A stretch of DNA of 64,000 bases from Syncephalis plumigaleata (lineage: Eukaryota > Zoopagomycota > Zoopagomycetes > Zoopagales > Piptocephalidaceae). The stretch spans positions 806,001 to 870,000 of the forward strand of contig JAIXMF010000006.1 of assembly GCA_025201365.1 (NCBI GenBank), in the 5' to 3' direction. Each line of letters begins with the position of its first letter. The first letter of the stretch is position 1. The translations under genes and the position numbers were made by a program. The notes below the pieces were generated by a model that ran no database searches, was not told the origin of the DNA, and was given only the letters and a program-made list of their open reading frames with translations. This document shows, one piece after another, positions 22,353 to 33,656 of this stretch.

Positions 22353-24852
22353 ATGACGCATTCGTCTATTTCCACTCAACTAACTCGAGCTTCAAGGAAA
22401 ACAGTATTTTTCTGCTTTGGTCTGTCAGTGTTACTATTCGCATTGCTGGCTAACTTTATCATTCCAAAAGACCATTCGTTAAGCTATTTCTCGTCCGTTC
22501 TAAACTTTCGCTCAATTCCCAATATGTGCCGAGTTTCCGCTGTTGACCCCAATTCATTTGCCAACTTGGAGGAGGTGCAGGCGCAGCATGTGCACCTAGA
22601 CCTTAATGTTAGCTTTGAGGAACGTCAACTGACGGGAAAGGCTCGTATTCAGTTTGTAGTCGTAGCCAGTGACGTCACCAAGGTTATTCTGGATACGCGT
22701 GCGTTGTCAATTGATAACGTTGAACTTCTCAATCATTCAACATCTTTGGAGTACTCCTTGAAGGATGAGCATCCGATTTACGGTTCCGCCCTGTCTATAA
22801 CTCTGCCACGATCCTATTCAACCGGTGAAAAGTTGGAAGTGATTGTTTCTTACAAGACCACCAAGGAAAGTGGTGCTTTACAATGGTTAGAGCCAAGGTA
22901 GTTAAATCGCTATATATATATGTATATATATTGTCAATTGTTCAACGATGTAACTTACTACTATTTAGTCAAACTGTAGGGAAACAACACCCTTATCTAT
23001 TCACACAATGTCAGGCAGTAAGTGTAGCAACCATATAGCTAGCATACACGTATATATATTTACTAAATAATGCACGATCACAGATCCATGCTCGTAGCTT
23101 GACTCCTGTACAGGATTCACCAGCAATCAAACTCACCTATTCTGCAAGTATTCGCGTGCCCAAGCCTCTTCGCGCTCTCATGAGCGCTTTATCAACCGGC
23201 AACGACTTGAACGAGAATGACCAGTCGATCACATATCGATTCGAGCAACGTACAAAGATGCCATCCTATTTGATTGCACTTGTCGTTGGCAATCTCGAGG
23301 GACGTGAGGTTGGACCACGTTCGACGGTGTGGACCGAGCCAGAGGTGATCGAGAAGGCAGCATGGGAGTTTGCCGACACGGAAAGCTTCATTGCCACGGG
23401 CGAGGCACTACTCACGCCATACGAGTGGGGACGCTACGATCTTCTAGTGCTTCCGGGATCATTTCCCTATGGTGGCATGGAGAATCCGTGTTTAACATTT
23501 GTTACGCCCACACTATTGGCGGGCGATCGATCCTTGGTGGATGTTGTCGCTCATGAGATCGCCCATAGCTGGATGGGCAATCTAGTGACCACCAAGAATT
23601 GGGAGCATTTCTGGTTGAACGAGGGTTGGACCGTGTTCATCGAGCGTAAGATCATCGGACGACTTCGTGGCGAACCAGCGCGGCAATTCTCCGCGATGAT
23701 CGGTCTCTCTGGCTTACGTGGTGATATCGAATTATTCGGACCTACCAATCCGTTGACGGCATTGAAGCCAAACCTTACCGGTGTAGATCCGGATGATGCA
23801 TTTTCGCGAGTGCCATACGAAAAAGGCTTTAATCTACTTTATTACTTGGAACAATTGCTGGGCGGTCCTAGTGTATTCGAGCCGTATATGAAAGCTCACG
23901 TGGAGAAATTCGCCGGAAAATCCATTACTACCGATGAATGGAAGGCATTCCTCTACGAGTATATGGGCCAACATCATGGCGAGTCAAAGGTCGCTACGCT
24001 CAACACCGTCAACTGGCATTCGTGGCTTAAGGAACCTGGTATGGTAAGAAGTTACTCCAATTGATTACACCATTATTTAGTAATTATCACAACTAACACT
24101 GTAGCTACTATTACTAGCCACCTGTAACCAACGAGTTTGATCCTACTTTAGCCAATGCATGCACACGTCTTTGCGAACGGTAAGCATGATAATTTCACAC
24201 TACACATATATACATGTATATACGTATACAATGCTGATAGTAGATTATCAGATGGGAAGCGGCACAGGATGATGATACCGGGAAATTCTCGGCAAATGAC
24301 ATTAAAGACTTTAGTCCGTATCAAACAGGTAATTATTGAATTTATTGTATAGTATATCGTCAATGCAGTAGCTAATTAGATTGTGTTTCCTTTCAAGTAC
24401 TATTCCTTCAGCAGCTTGCCGATAAGAAGATGTTCTCCAAGGAGAAGCTCGACCTTATGGATTCCATTTACAAGTTCACTAAGGTTCAAAACTGTGAGAT
24501 TCGATTCTCTTGGCAAATGCTTTGCTTAAAAGCGGCATACGAGCCCATATATCAACATGTCGTTGAATTCGTCAAGGAACAAGGACGGATGAAGTATGTG
24601 CGTCCATTATATCGGTATGTAATAATAATAATAATAATAGCAATGCTCGTTATTCAATGATTTAACGATGTGTTATTAGTGCGCTTAACAAGGTGAATTC
24701 CACATTGGCACGTGATACTTTTACAAAAGTACGCGATTCTTATCACCCGATTGCTGCTCGCATGATAGTAAGTTTCTATGGTGATCAGATTGGAATAGAT
24801 AATAACATGCATTTACATACTTTAGGAAAAGGATATAATGAGCCAGCATTAA
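22353..24852 (+). CDS. Leukotriene A4 hydrolase-type M1 aminopeptidase
   Basis: Eight exons encode a full-length M1 zinc aminopeptidase of the LTA4H/Lap2 type. The N-terminal beta domain runs to LQWLEPSQTVGKQHPYLFTQ; substrate-binding PYGGMENP and the zinc site HEIAHSWMGN with WLNEGW 18 residues on lie in exon 3. SRVPYEKGFNLLYYLEQLLG is typical of LTA4H. The C-terminal helical domain follows (IRFSWQMLCL, FVKEQGRMKYVRPLYR). Expected activity is aminopeptidase with possible epoxide hydrolase function. Two starts are possible. ATG at 22353 adds 57 residues with a hydrophobic segment (FFCFGLSVLLFALLANFII), whereas ATG at 22524 gives the usual cytosolic N-terminus. The final exon adds only EKDIMSQH. 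Confidence 0.95.
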
Positions 24853-25646
24853 TGATTACGCTATTTATCCAGACGAGACTATGAAATATACGTGTTGCTT
24901 GGATGAATTAATAAAGAATAATAAGCATTACTGCGAAATCATCACTATTACACTGTGAACAATTACTACGCTGCTTTACATGGGATTCCATTGACCTAAT
25001 TGAATGAGCAAGAGCAGTGCTTGCTAGGCTGGACACACTAGTACTCTATCGCTTAAGCCTTTGAAATGGAACGAGATGACCAAGGCAAAAATAGCTACTT
25101 TAGTGTGTACATACTTTTCTCGGCATTTACGACGAGCGACTTGACGCGCACATAGCTGAGAATCTTGTTACGTGAGACAGGTTTCGACATCATGCAAAGT
25201 CAATGGCTTCAGTAGATTATCTAAAAATAGGGCGACTTGCTGAATTGCCATTCGTTCCACGCTGCTAGGTGAGGTGTGACAGCTCGGCGATGCAGCAATG
25301 CGATGGAGCGCCAACTAACACAAACTTCCCACATACGCACATACCCGCATTCTCTATACCGAAATAGATCGTTCTTAGGAAGTTCCTATAGCATTAGTTA
25401 AGGAGATGGGCGAGTACGTCAACTAGCTATAAAATCGAGCGAGTTCGACCATCGGACTAGTCATCAGCATCTCATCAGCCAGCTAGTTCACTTATCATTT
25501 TTAGTAGTGTCTATTGAAGCATCACCCATCTTTACAACACTTGTCTATCACTCCTCTTAGTGCATCAATTCATATTCATACTTTTTGTTCTTTTATACTA
25601 GCGTGTTTTCTCTTGTTGTCAAAAGCACACGCACACTAAATAAACA
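24853..25646. other. Intergenic, promoter of the cysteine-rich repeat protein
   Basis: About 800 bp without a gene. It includes the 3' flank of the aminopeptidase and a TATA box (TATAAAA, 25428-25434) followed by a pyrimidine-rich leader to the ATG at 25647. Confidence 0.5.
25428..25434 (+). promoter_or_regulatory. TATA box of cysteine-rich repeat protein gene
   Basis: TATAAAA in the context CTATAAAATCGAG, 219 bp upstream of the ATG. It is consensus-like and the only strong candidate in this spacer. Confidence 0.55.
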
Positions 25647-26237
25647 ATGAAGTATAGCATTCTACTTACCGTAGCACTCCTAGGATTGTACGGATCAACG
25701 ACTGATGCTGCATTGTACAGGTAAGATACACGCTGTGAATCCAAGCTGAATAAACAATAACATATCGATCTTTTCTTTCATTTCCTTGCATTTTCCTCGG
25801 TTAGACGACAGAACAATGGACCGATCGTTGGGCTAGGGAAGGAGTGCGGTGGCTTCCGCGAGGATCCACCCCGATGTGCTCGCGGACTAGTCTGCGAGCA
25901 AACTAATCCAGACTTGCCGGACCTTCCTGGCGTGTGCGTTAAAGCCACACCACCCGTCTCAGGAGAAGATGGTCCATGCGGTGGATTCATAATAAACCCA
26001 CCAATTTGCGCTGAAGGTCTCGTCTGCAAGTACAGACAAGATGTCGCCGATCTACCTGGAAAGTGCGTTAAACCCAGCCCACCCGTGTCAGGAAAGTGTG
26101 GTCCATGTGGCGGATTCATGATAAACCCACCAATTTGCGCTGAAGGTCTCGTCTGCAAGTACAGACAAGATGTCGCCGATCTACCTGGCGTGTGTGAGCC
26201 TAAATGCGGTCCACCATGTCCACCGACGTCTTATTAA
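25647..26237 (+). CDS. Secreted cysteine-rich protein with three tandem repeats
   Basis: Two exons, 25647-25720 and 25805-26237, encode 168 aa. Exon 1 is essentially the signal peptide (MKYSILLTVALLGLYGSTTD, then Ala-Ala), and the mature protein lies on exon 2. An Arg-Arg pair spans the exon junction and may be a Kex2 site. The body contains three ~42-residue repeats with four cysteines each in the order CGGF, PP-x-CA-x-GLVC and DLPG-x-C. Units two and three are nearly identical in DNA. A short Cys/Pro tail (CGPPCPPTSY) ends the protein. I do not recognise a named family. The CGG...C...GLxC spacing loosely recalls small disulfide modules such as IGFBP-like or Dickkopf-like folds. Probably an extracellular, protease-resistant protein. 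Confidence 0.85.
25971..26188 (+). repeat. Intragenic tandem repeat, two 89-bp copies
   Basis: Positions 25971-26059 and 26100-26188 differ at only three sites, with the last ~66 bp identical. They encode repeat units two and three of the cysteine-rich protein, while unit one is much more divergent. This points to a recent duplication or gene conversion. Confidence 0.9.
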
Positions 26238-26681
26238 GCGTAATAAACACAATTGCTTGTTTGTTTACTCGAGTACAATAACTTGTTTTATAGTAAAGAA
26301 AGTAGCTATACTAGCATTAAATCCATAAAATTGCTCGTTCTCTATTTGCTAGGATTATGACCTCTTGATAATATCTGTAACATCCACGTCATTCCCCTAA
26401 TTATACGGAATAGGTCATTTAGTCAACTTAATGATCATCATATTGCTATGGTATCTGAGCTTGCAGCTGCGTAAATTAATGCTGTGCCATTATTCTGTTC
26501 ATTGAAATGACAAGACGGGTATGTGTATATATGATATTAGATATGTAGGTTTATTGCTGCTTTACACGACGATGTAAATCAATGCTACTGCGTTCTGCGT
26601 GATTGTAAAGCAATCGATCTCGAGACTCCTGTTGCTAGTCAAATGACAAACTGCGCGGTGTAGTAATCTCAATAATTACAA
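26238..26681. other. Intergenic between two convergent secreted-protein genes
   Basis: About 440 bp. Nothing beyond 3' flanks is recognised. Confidence 0.5.
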
Positions 26682-26942
26682 TTAAAATGCAAACTCATGA
26701 CGAGCTTGCAGTGTCATATGCGTTTTAAACGAGTTATCATCTTCTGCGACAAGAATGCATGCATGGCTTGAGCCACCATCAGTCTCGTAGCATTTATATC
26801 CAGATTCGCATTTAGTATTATCGGAGCACGGCTTCGTATTGGGAAAGAATGAGAATACAGACATCGCCTGTACGCTTTGTATAGTTGCAAGCGTGCTTAT
26901 AGCGGCAACGACAACAAGCGAGGAAACAACTTTGAGCTGCAT
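26682..26942 (-). CDS. Small secreted cysteine-containing protein
   Basis: An intronless ORF of 86 aa. The first 26 residues (MQLKVVSSLVVVAAISTLA, then TIQSVQA) form a clear signal peptide. The mature part has four cysteines in a compact segment (CSDNTKCESGYKC and HACIL) followed by a non-cysteine acidic and basic tail. No family is recognised. It converges on the cysteine-rich repeat gene at 25647, and another small secreted protein at 62017-62304 begins with the same Met-Gln-x-Lys pattern, although the bodies do not align convincingly. Confidence 0.7.
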   Translation of the reverse strand: MQLKVVSSLVVVAAISTLATIQSVQAMSVFSFFPNTKPCSDNTKCESGYKCYETDGGSSHACILVAEDDNSFKTHMTLQARHEFAF

Positions 26943-29900
26943 AATAGTTCGATTAGAGATATTGCTGATGACAATATATGTAAAACAAGAATAGAGTAAG
27001 CCTAGTGGATTAGTCGAGTAAAAGGTGTAGAAGAGTAGAAGAACGATGTATGAATGTGCATGTGCCGGGCAAAAACGTACAGCACAGGCGTATTAATACC
27101 GTCTAATACCACCTGTGATCCCAAAGCTTAAGGGCTACTGCCACGCGGTTTCCTAAATGGCCAATCACGCGTGTTGTACCAGACACCAGTCAAGGTATAT
27201 CGTCGATCCTTAGAGCGGTCCCCCATCCTGATAATCATATAAGCTCGGCAGTTTTGAATGACATCATTTTACCTAGTGTCAACACTAGGATACGGATAAA
27301 CCATTCTTGTAGGAATGATATTCAGAATAAACCTCGATTGCAACAGCTGAAAGCTTCAACCTTAGTGCGGTGCAAACAAATAGAACACAATGGTCATTGT
27401 GTTTTTACAATGTTGATATTTAATCAGAATAACTACTACAAGCTATTGCGTGGATGATCATTGCTTATTAATTATCTTACCTTATAAATTGCAACTAACT
27501 TGCTCAACTAACTTGCTCGTTAAGTAATGATAGTAAGAAGCAAGCTATAAAACATTACTCTAATTTCATTATCATTTACATTTATAGAGCAAGCGATCAT
27601 CCTGCGTACGTTATTGATTGCAAATATAAACAGTAGTATAATGGTAGCTTACGTTTGAGTAGCTAGGCATGCTTATCGTAGCTAGTATGTTCAAGTTAGC
27701 ACTAGAATGCTACGATATAAACCAGCAATGCATAGTTATGTTGATGACTAACTGATACTTCCCTAAAGATAAAGATAAGCCCACTACTGCTACTCAGATT
27801 CAACAGTGCTAAGGATATATATTTATAAGTAATGCATACTATACTATTTCATTAAGCATACTACGTTCGACCGTTTCTTATCAACTATTTTATTATAGTC
27901 CAGGCTTAGCGTATGATTATACCGATAATGTAGAAGATAAACGGTCGAACAGCCATCAGTTAACGGTGGAATTAGATGTCAATTGAAAACAAGCTAGAGT
28001 AAATCTATACGGGGCAAGGGTAGATGCCTCGTAACAATAGGAAATGCAGTTTTTAGCTAGTTGACAATACACGCCAACCTACACGGCCATTCAAGCGAGA
28101 ACAATCAACTTGTACAACTTTAACAATGTGCACGAATTTCTCGTTGCAGCCTCGTCGTTCTGCCTAGAATGAACTGGTTCATTTTGCAAGACGTGCAGCA
28201 TTCTACTCTTTACAGTAGGATATCAGTAGGGCAATAAGCCTCATTTATTTCTCACTCCTTGTATCGCTCGCACTTTCGTGGATATCTTGCAAACATGCTA
28301 TCCTCCTCTGTCGCTTTCCTACATGTCACTCCCTAGGTGTTGGGTGCGGTTGCGCGCAAGAATTGTTCTCTTATGAGCTGAGTTTGAAATTTGTTTGAAT
28401 GGCAAAAGTTTTTCCGTGTTCAGGTGGCGCTACACCTCAAGACCTCGCCAGAAAGCAATGACTAGGAAATCGTATGTAGTGACAAAACAGGTAAGTGTAG
28501 AACATATGTTCAATTTATTCAACTGTATCTTTATTATTATTACATTAACATTTTCGTAGTAAACATTGCTTTCATTTATTATTAGTATTGCAATAATAAC
28601 AATGATAATTCTACTCTAGCAATATAGGTGTATTTGCTTAAATAATATTAAACGTTGTCCTCTTGTACAAGATGTACATGTCCAAGCACCGATACTAAGG
28701 GAAATTACTTCAGTAGCAGGAGAATAGGCGAGAATGCATGAATATGCACAAGACAAAGAAGTGCTAACAACATGTTAGCCAATCAGCACAAATGGACAAA
28801 GACACGCAAAGAACACACTCACATCATACATCATACATCATACATTGTACATCACACCACACCACACCATACACACATACACCTCGTTACTGATACTGTT
28901 ATTGTACCTTTACTTTGATGCACATTAGATGTCGAACGGCAGGGTAACCGGGCCAATTTAGTATAGTTACACACACACACGCACACATACACATACATTG
29001 GGATGTAGTGTAGTTGGATGAACTTTCAACGATATGATCATATGAAGGCCTTGGATCTATTGCCGTGTGTGTGTGTGTGTTTGCGTGTTTGCGTATATAC
29101 GTATGTGCGTGTATATACGTGCGTGGATATGTATGTGTGTAGCCATTCAGACATACACACCTCGATTACGTCTAGAAACAATAACATTTGAATGCATAGA
29201 TCGTCCTTGGCAAGATGTAGGTAAGAGGTCTCATTACGACGATAGTGATGGTAATAATGCTTCAATTAATGATGCCGGTAACTGCTTGTAAGAACGTAGA
29301 CGATTGGATAGATTACAATGAGAAATAATGTTAATGTGTCTCGTGATCCGTTAAGGTAGAGTAGCTAAATGTATAACCCTGTCCGCATGACTAGTCAACG
29401 CGTGCTTTGTAGGCTGCGCCAATAAGGAAACGAGCGAACATGTTGTCGATCACGTTGTTGGCTAGAGGAATCTCATAAAGTAAAAAAAAACATCCGAACC
29501 TCATGAAATAATCCTTGAACTCCTCAGTAATAGTGACTAACAAGAACATTCAAAACTTTCAACAGTCATATCCGTGTATAGATGAATGAGCGGACGAATG
29601 AACGAACGAGTGCGTAAGTAGGTAAGTGGGTGTGTATGTGCGCTGTATAATTTACAACGCAATCAATGTCATACTTGACGCCTTGACCCACTGGATTTTC
29701 TTTGTATGTATTTCCGTCACATTAGAACAATGTCATCTGCACTATGCTAAATCTGAATCGTATTAGCAATAAGAAAAAAACGAAAAACTAATCATGTTCG
29801 CTAGATTATACGTCGTTAAAAATAACGCAAGTCTTTGTTATTATTACTATTGTCATTATGAAAATAGCGACATTGACTTGGCACATAGGCAGGGATGCAC

Positions 29901-31539
29901 TAAAAACAGATGGCTTACTTACCATTTTAGGAAACAAAAATAAATTTGTCGACGTGTGTGTGGTAAAAATAGCACGTTGAAAGACAAAATAGATTTATGC
30001 AGCAAAGGGCCATGAGCTGCGCTATTTTCACCCAATTGCTTTGTTACGAAACTGGTTCACTCATACTAAAAGGTTTGTGCGCAGCAACACATGTATGCAA
30101 CATGTCACACCAATATTTTCGTATAAAAGTAATTTGAATAATCGCATTTCGAATAAGTCATCATCGGCACATCAAACAACGTATCCAGCATTGCAATCGC
30201 AGCTTATCCTGCATCTTACTCTAGCAACAACAACAACAATTACTACTACTACAACCACAATATTTATTACAGGTTGTGCCAACTTGTAGAAATACTTTGT
30301 CTACCTCTTTCTTTACTCCTCGACCACTTGTATCTTCACTTCAACATTGTGATCTTTCCCTTATCGTTTGCCACAAGAAAAAAGCTCAAACCAACCTAAC
30401 ACGCTTTTTCCAGTCCTACTTTCATTCGTCCATTTGTTCATTCATTCTAAAAAGAAACATTACTTTTTAGACTGTGTGACAGTGTGATCTTGTCCCTTGA
30501 ATATTTTCACGCCTTGTTCTCGGTCTCATTTGAGTAATCTCAAGTGTGTGTGTTTGTGCAGTGTGTGCAGTGTGCTTAGTGTGCCAAGTGTGCCATTCAC
30601 ACTTATCCCGTGCTGTTATTGAAACACACACTGAATTGACAATACCCCCGTCCGCCTTCCTTCTTTTTTGGCGCTAGTTTCCTATATACTAGCATCGTCA
30701 AAGGAAAAGAACTACGGTGCTTGTTCTAGTGCCATTCCTCTTCTAATATTTACTCTTTGTCTTGATTTGGTATTGCCTACTGATTTGTTGGGCATTTTAA
30801 ATCTTCTTACTTTGTTTCGCCACTATTGAAACCGTCTAGCGTATAGTCATCCTGACCTTCTTCATCGACACTTGCCGTCGAGGGATACTTACCACCCGAC
30901 AACATCACGCTAAAATACCTGCTTTAACCAAAGTAATCACACTATTATTTAAACATTCATTAATTTCACATTTATTACAATTTTAAATCATTCCAGATTC
31001 CAACTCTTTTGTTTTCAAACCCTTTCCCCTACACTCGCTATTGTGTTCAACACCATTTACTTTAAACAACTCACGTACGTGCGTGTGTGTCTTTTTTCTT
31101 CGCGCGCTTACTTTTTCATTTACTTTCTTCTTCCCCTTCAAAAACCAGCACTACCATCTGCCAATAGGCTCTCCTAGTGTTCTATTATCTTGTTTCAGCA
31201 ATTCAATCGTGCTTGAAGCAAGCTTTCATTTATCGTTGTTCTCGATCTGCATATCACGGCACCCAGTGCACTGATACATCGTTGTGCATCATTCCATTGG
31301 ATAGCACCAGCGCTAATAGGAATTCATTATTATTATTACTACCACTACCACTACTACTACTCTAACCTAATCCGTTTGTCACAGAATAAGACAATCACAG
31401 CCACACAATCACATATATATATATATATATACTGCTCAAGTATATTCGATTCCAGCTCTTTATTCCACACCTTCAACAATTCTGTCCTATAAGCTGAGCT
31501 TTATCTATTCAACCTTGTTCAACTATTTTGTGCAACGTT
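26943..31539. other. Long gene-poor stretch upstream of HMG-box gene
   Basis: About 4.6 kb, the longest stretch without a supported gene in the window. It contains TG/CA microsatellites (about 28970-29000, 29060-29150), ACATC and ACACC repeats near 28825-28880, an imperfect dyad at 27083-27117, and a separated inverted repeat (27865-27876 with 27939-27950). Open frames of 60-80 codons occur but have no coding signature. The last ~1.5 kb is pyrimidine-rich and likely the 5' leader of the HMG-box gene; donor-like GTAAGTG at 28491 suggests untranslated exons could exist. Confidence 0.5.
27083..27117. repeat. Imperfect dyad / hairpin upstream of small secreted gene
   Basis: CACAGGCGTATTA is followed eight bases later by TAATACCACCTGTG, which is its reverse complement apart from a small mismatch. 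It lies about 140 bp upstream of the ATG at 26942. It could be a dimeric regulator site or chance. Confidence 0.35.
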
Positions 31540-32880
31540 ATGCCCACCACACCTGTCAGCGGTTTTAGCAACAACATTAGCAACATTAACAACATTAACA
31601 ACAACGCAACCACCATGTGCACCATTCAGTATTCAATTGAAGATCAGCTTGCTATGCATGCTAAGGCTGGACCCGTTCACCAGCAACCAATTGCCGACGC
31701 ATCGAGCCTTGGTGTTTTCTCACCAATCTCATCACCTGAGCCCATGCCAGGTATGAATGGCAACGGCAACGGCAACGGCGACAATGGCTCAACACCGCCA
31801 AAGACTAGAGATGGCCGTATACCACGACCACTCAACTCGTTCATGACTTATCGTCGCGATAAGCATGCGGAAGTGATGCGCCAACAAGGAAATCGTTGCA
31901 ACAACAAATTCATCTCCAAAATCATCGCCGATATGTGGAAGGAGGAGCCTGAGCACATAAAGGAATACTATAAGAAAAAGGCCTCAATGGGTCTCGAGGA
32001 ACACAAGAAACTCTACCCGGAGTACAAGTACCGACCACGCAACCGCCAAGAGCGTCTTCGTCAACGTCGCGAGTCTGAGGAACATCGACGCATGGCACAA
32101 AATGGCAAGCGTGTCAAACAAACCAACGCTTATTACCAAAAAGCAAGACCACACCCTTACGCGATGCCAAATCGTTCTGCCGTCATTCCCTCGTTCGATT
32201 CACTCGTAACCGCGGCCATTCCCAATACTGTTCCCACCTACATGAACAATTTCATTAATGACGGTGCAATGAACTTTAACCCAATGGCCGTTAATGCCGC
32301 CACCAATATTGCCTCCACCTTCAATAGCTGTCCCGTCACGCACACAGAGCAAGGTTACATGGCATGGCCGAATACGAGTGCAGCTGCCAATGCAACATCA
32401 TTACCCGTTTTGGCAAATGGTTCATCCTTTATGGAAAGTCTATTCCAGGACGATTTGTCGACCACCCTTCCCCTCATGGAACTCTCGACAGCACCATTCA
32501 GCATGCCAACGCCCACACCCTCAATAGCGAGTCAATGCGGCTCCCTAGCCAGTACACCAGTACCCATGGCCAAATCGGACCTCGCTGCAGTTGGTGGTGC
32601 CTTGCCACCAGCATGCGTGCAACACAATGTGACGGATGCGGTGTTCAACAGCATTCCATCTATTGCGGCACACGAACAACTAGTATCCATTGCCAACTGG
32701 TCGCCGGAACTCAATGCCAATGGCCAGCTCACCCCTCCAATGGTGCCAACAAGCATGGCCACCCTTAACTCGGTGTTATCCGGCAATTTCAACTATATTG
32801 GCAATCTATCGGATTACTCGCAGAACAATAGCTATACATCGCTTCTACTTAACATTGGCGACACGAACAACATGAACTAA
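31540..32880 (+). CDS. MATA-type HMG-box transcription factor
   Basis: A single-exon ORF of 446 aa. Residues ~93-165 form an HMG box of the fungal mating-type (MATA_HMG) class: RIPRPLNSFMTYRRDKHAEV, FISKIIADMWKEE, IKEYYKKKASMGLEEHK and YKYRPRN, ending in a basic run (RQERLRQRRESEEHR). The box binds the DNA minor groove and bends it. The N-terminus is Asn-rich and the long C-terminus is Ala/Pro/Ser/Asn-rich with hydrophobic patches, as in activation domains. Lack of introns contrasts with the intron-dense neighbours. It may be a mating or sexual-development regulator, but early fungi hold many paralogs and the flanks (no sugar-phosphate transporter or RNA helicase gene) do not match a Mucorales sex locus. 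Confidence 0.9.
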   Translation: MPTTPVSGFSNNISNINNINNNATTMCTIQYSIEDQLAMHAKAGPVHQQPIADASSLGVFSPISSPEPMPGMNGNGNGNGDNGSTPPKTRDGRIPRPLNSFMTYRRDKHAEVMRQQGNRCNNKFISKIIADMWKEEPEHIKEYYKKKASMGLEEHKKLYPEYKYRPRNRQERLRQRRESEEHRRMAQNGKRVKQTNAYYQKARPHPYAMPNRSAVIPSFDSLVTAAIPNTVPTYMNNFINDGAMNFNPMAVNAATNIASTFNSCPVTHTEQGYMAWPNTSAAANATSLPVLANGSSFMESLFQDDLSTTLPLMELSTAPFSMPTPTPSIASQCGSLASTPVPMAKSDLAAVGGALPPACVQHNVTDAVFNSIPSIAAHEQLVSIANWSPELNANGQLTPPMVPTSMATLNSVLSGNFNYIGNLSDYSQNNSYTSLLLNIGDTNNMN

Positions 32881-33656
32881 GGCCACTGCCACCACCACCG
32901 CCGTTCTTATTGCTATTGTGTCTAACGACAATCATACCCTATTTTATTCTGTGTTTTACTATCATTCTTAGTTACTTTAATCGGAAACCCATTGACCATT
33001 CACATGTAGATCTATATTCTTGCCATGAGACTTTTGCTATAAATATCATTTTCTCAATATTTGATAGATTGTCATAACTCAATTACTCAGAAAAGAACAG
33101 TACTAGAGCTTGACAAGATATAGCGGTCTCCTAAACGCCCTTTTACTATTTGGCGTAATCGTATCTATTTTCAGTCGACAATGACTAATGTCCGGACATT
33201 AGTCATACTATCACCATTATTATTATTACTTCTTCTCCTGCTTCTTCGTTCTTCGTTCTTTGTTCTTTCGTTTCCTTTGCGTCGACACAATGGCTTTTAA
33301 TGCATCCTACTTATCGCTTGAAAGCTTTCTTTCTACAATGCACGGATGCATCGGTTTCTTCTTTATTCGTTTCCACTCCCATCTTTGTTTGTCACTCGTT
33401 GTCTACTTTATTTTTCTTGTTTAAACTGCCATGCCATTTGCCTATTTCCTTCTCCTCTTTCCATTCTACAAAATACTACTAACAATAATAATTGCTAGTA
33501 GTAGTAGTAACCATAACGATGGTTACAATATGCCAACATGATTAATAACATTTGCGGCAAGAGATGATGTTTTTTTATATACTTTAAGCATAATAACCAA
33601 TTTTATTTATCACATAAAGTGAAGAAAGAAAAGAAATAAATCAACAGTTCCTATTA
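32881..33656. other. 3' intergenic region between HMG-box gene and ORC1
   Basis: About 775 bp between two convergent genes, AT-rich, with a CTTCTTCGTTCTT-type tract near 33230-33270. It contains a 26-bp perfect palindrome, listed separately. No gene is seen. Confidence 0.5.
33181..33206. repeat. 26-bp perfect palindrome
   Basis: The half-site ATGACTAATGTCC is followed immediately by its exact reverse complement with no spacer. Each arm contains TGACTAA, an AP-1/Yap-type half site. It lies 300 bp past the HMG-box stop codon. It could be a dimeric transcription-factor site, or form a hairpin in RNA. Confidence 0.85.

Noticed and set aside
25369-25391. Short palindromic TAGGAA-G-TTCCTA resembling part of a site-specific recombinase target
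   Set aside because: Only 13 bp of symmetry, no second arm and no recombinase gene nearby; chance is enough.
27080-27240. Structured-looking segment considered as 5S rRNA or tRNA
   Set aside because: The conserved internal promoter boxes and T-loop sequence are absent; only a short dyad remains.
29038-29291. ORFs on both strands in a TG/CA-rich tract
   Set aside because: Translations of microsatellite DNA (Cys-Val and His-Thr runs).
30880-30910. ATACTTACC motif resembling the 5' end of U1 snRNA
   Set aside because: The following bases and downstream stem-loops and Sm site do not fit U1.
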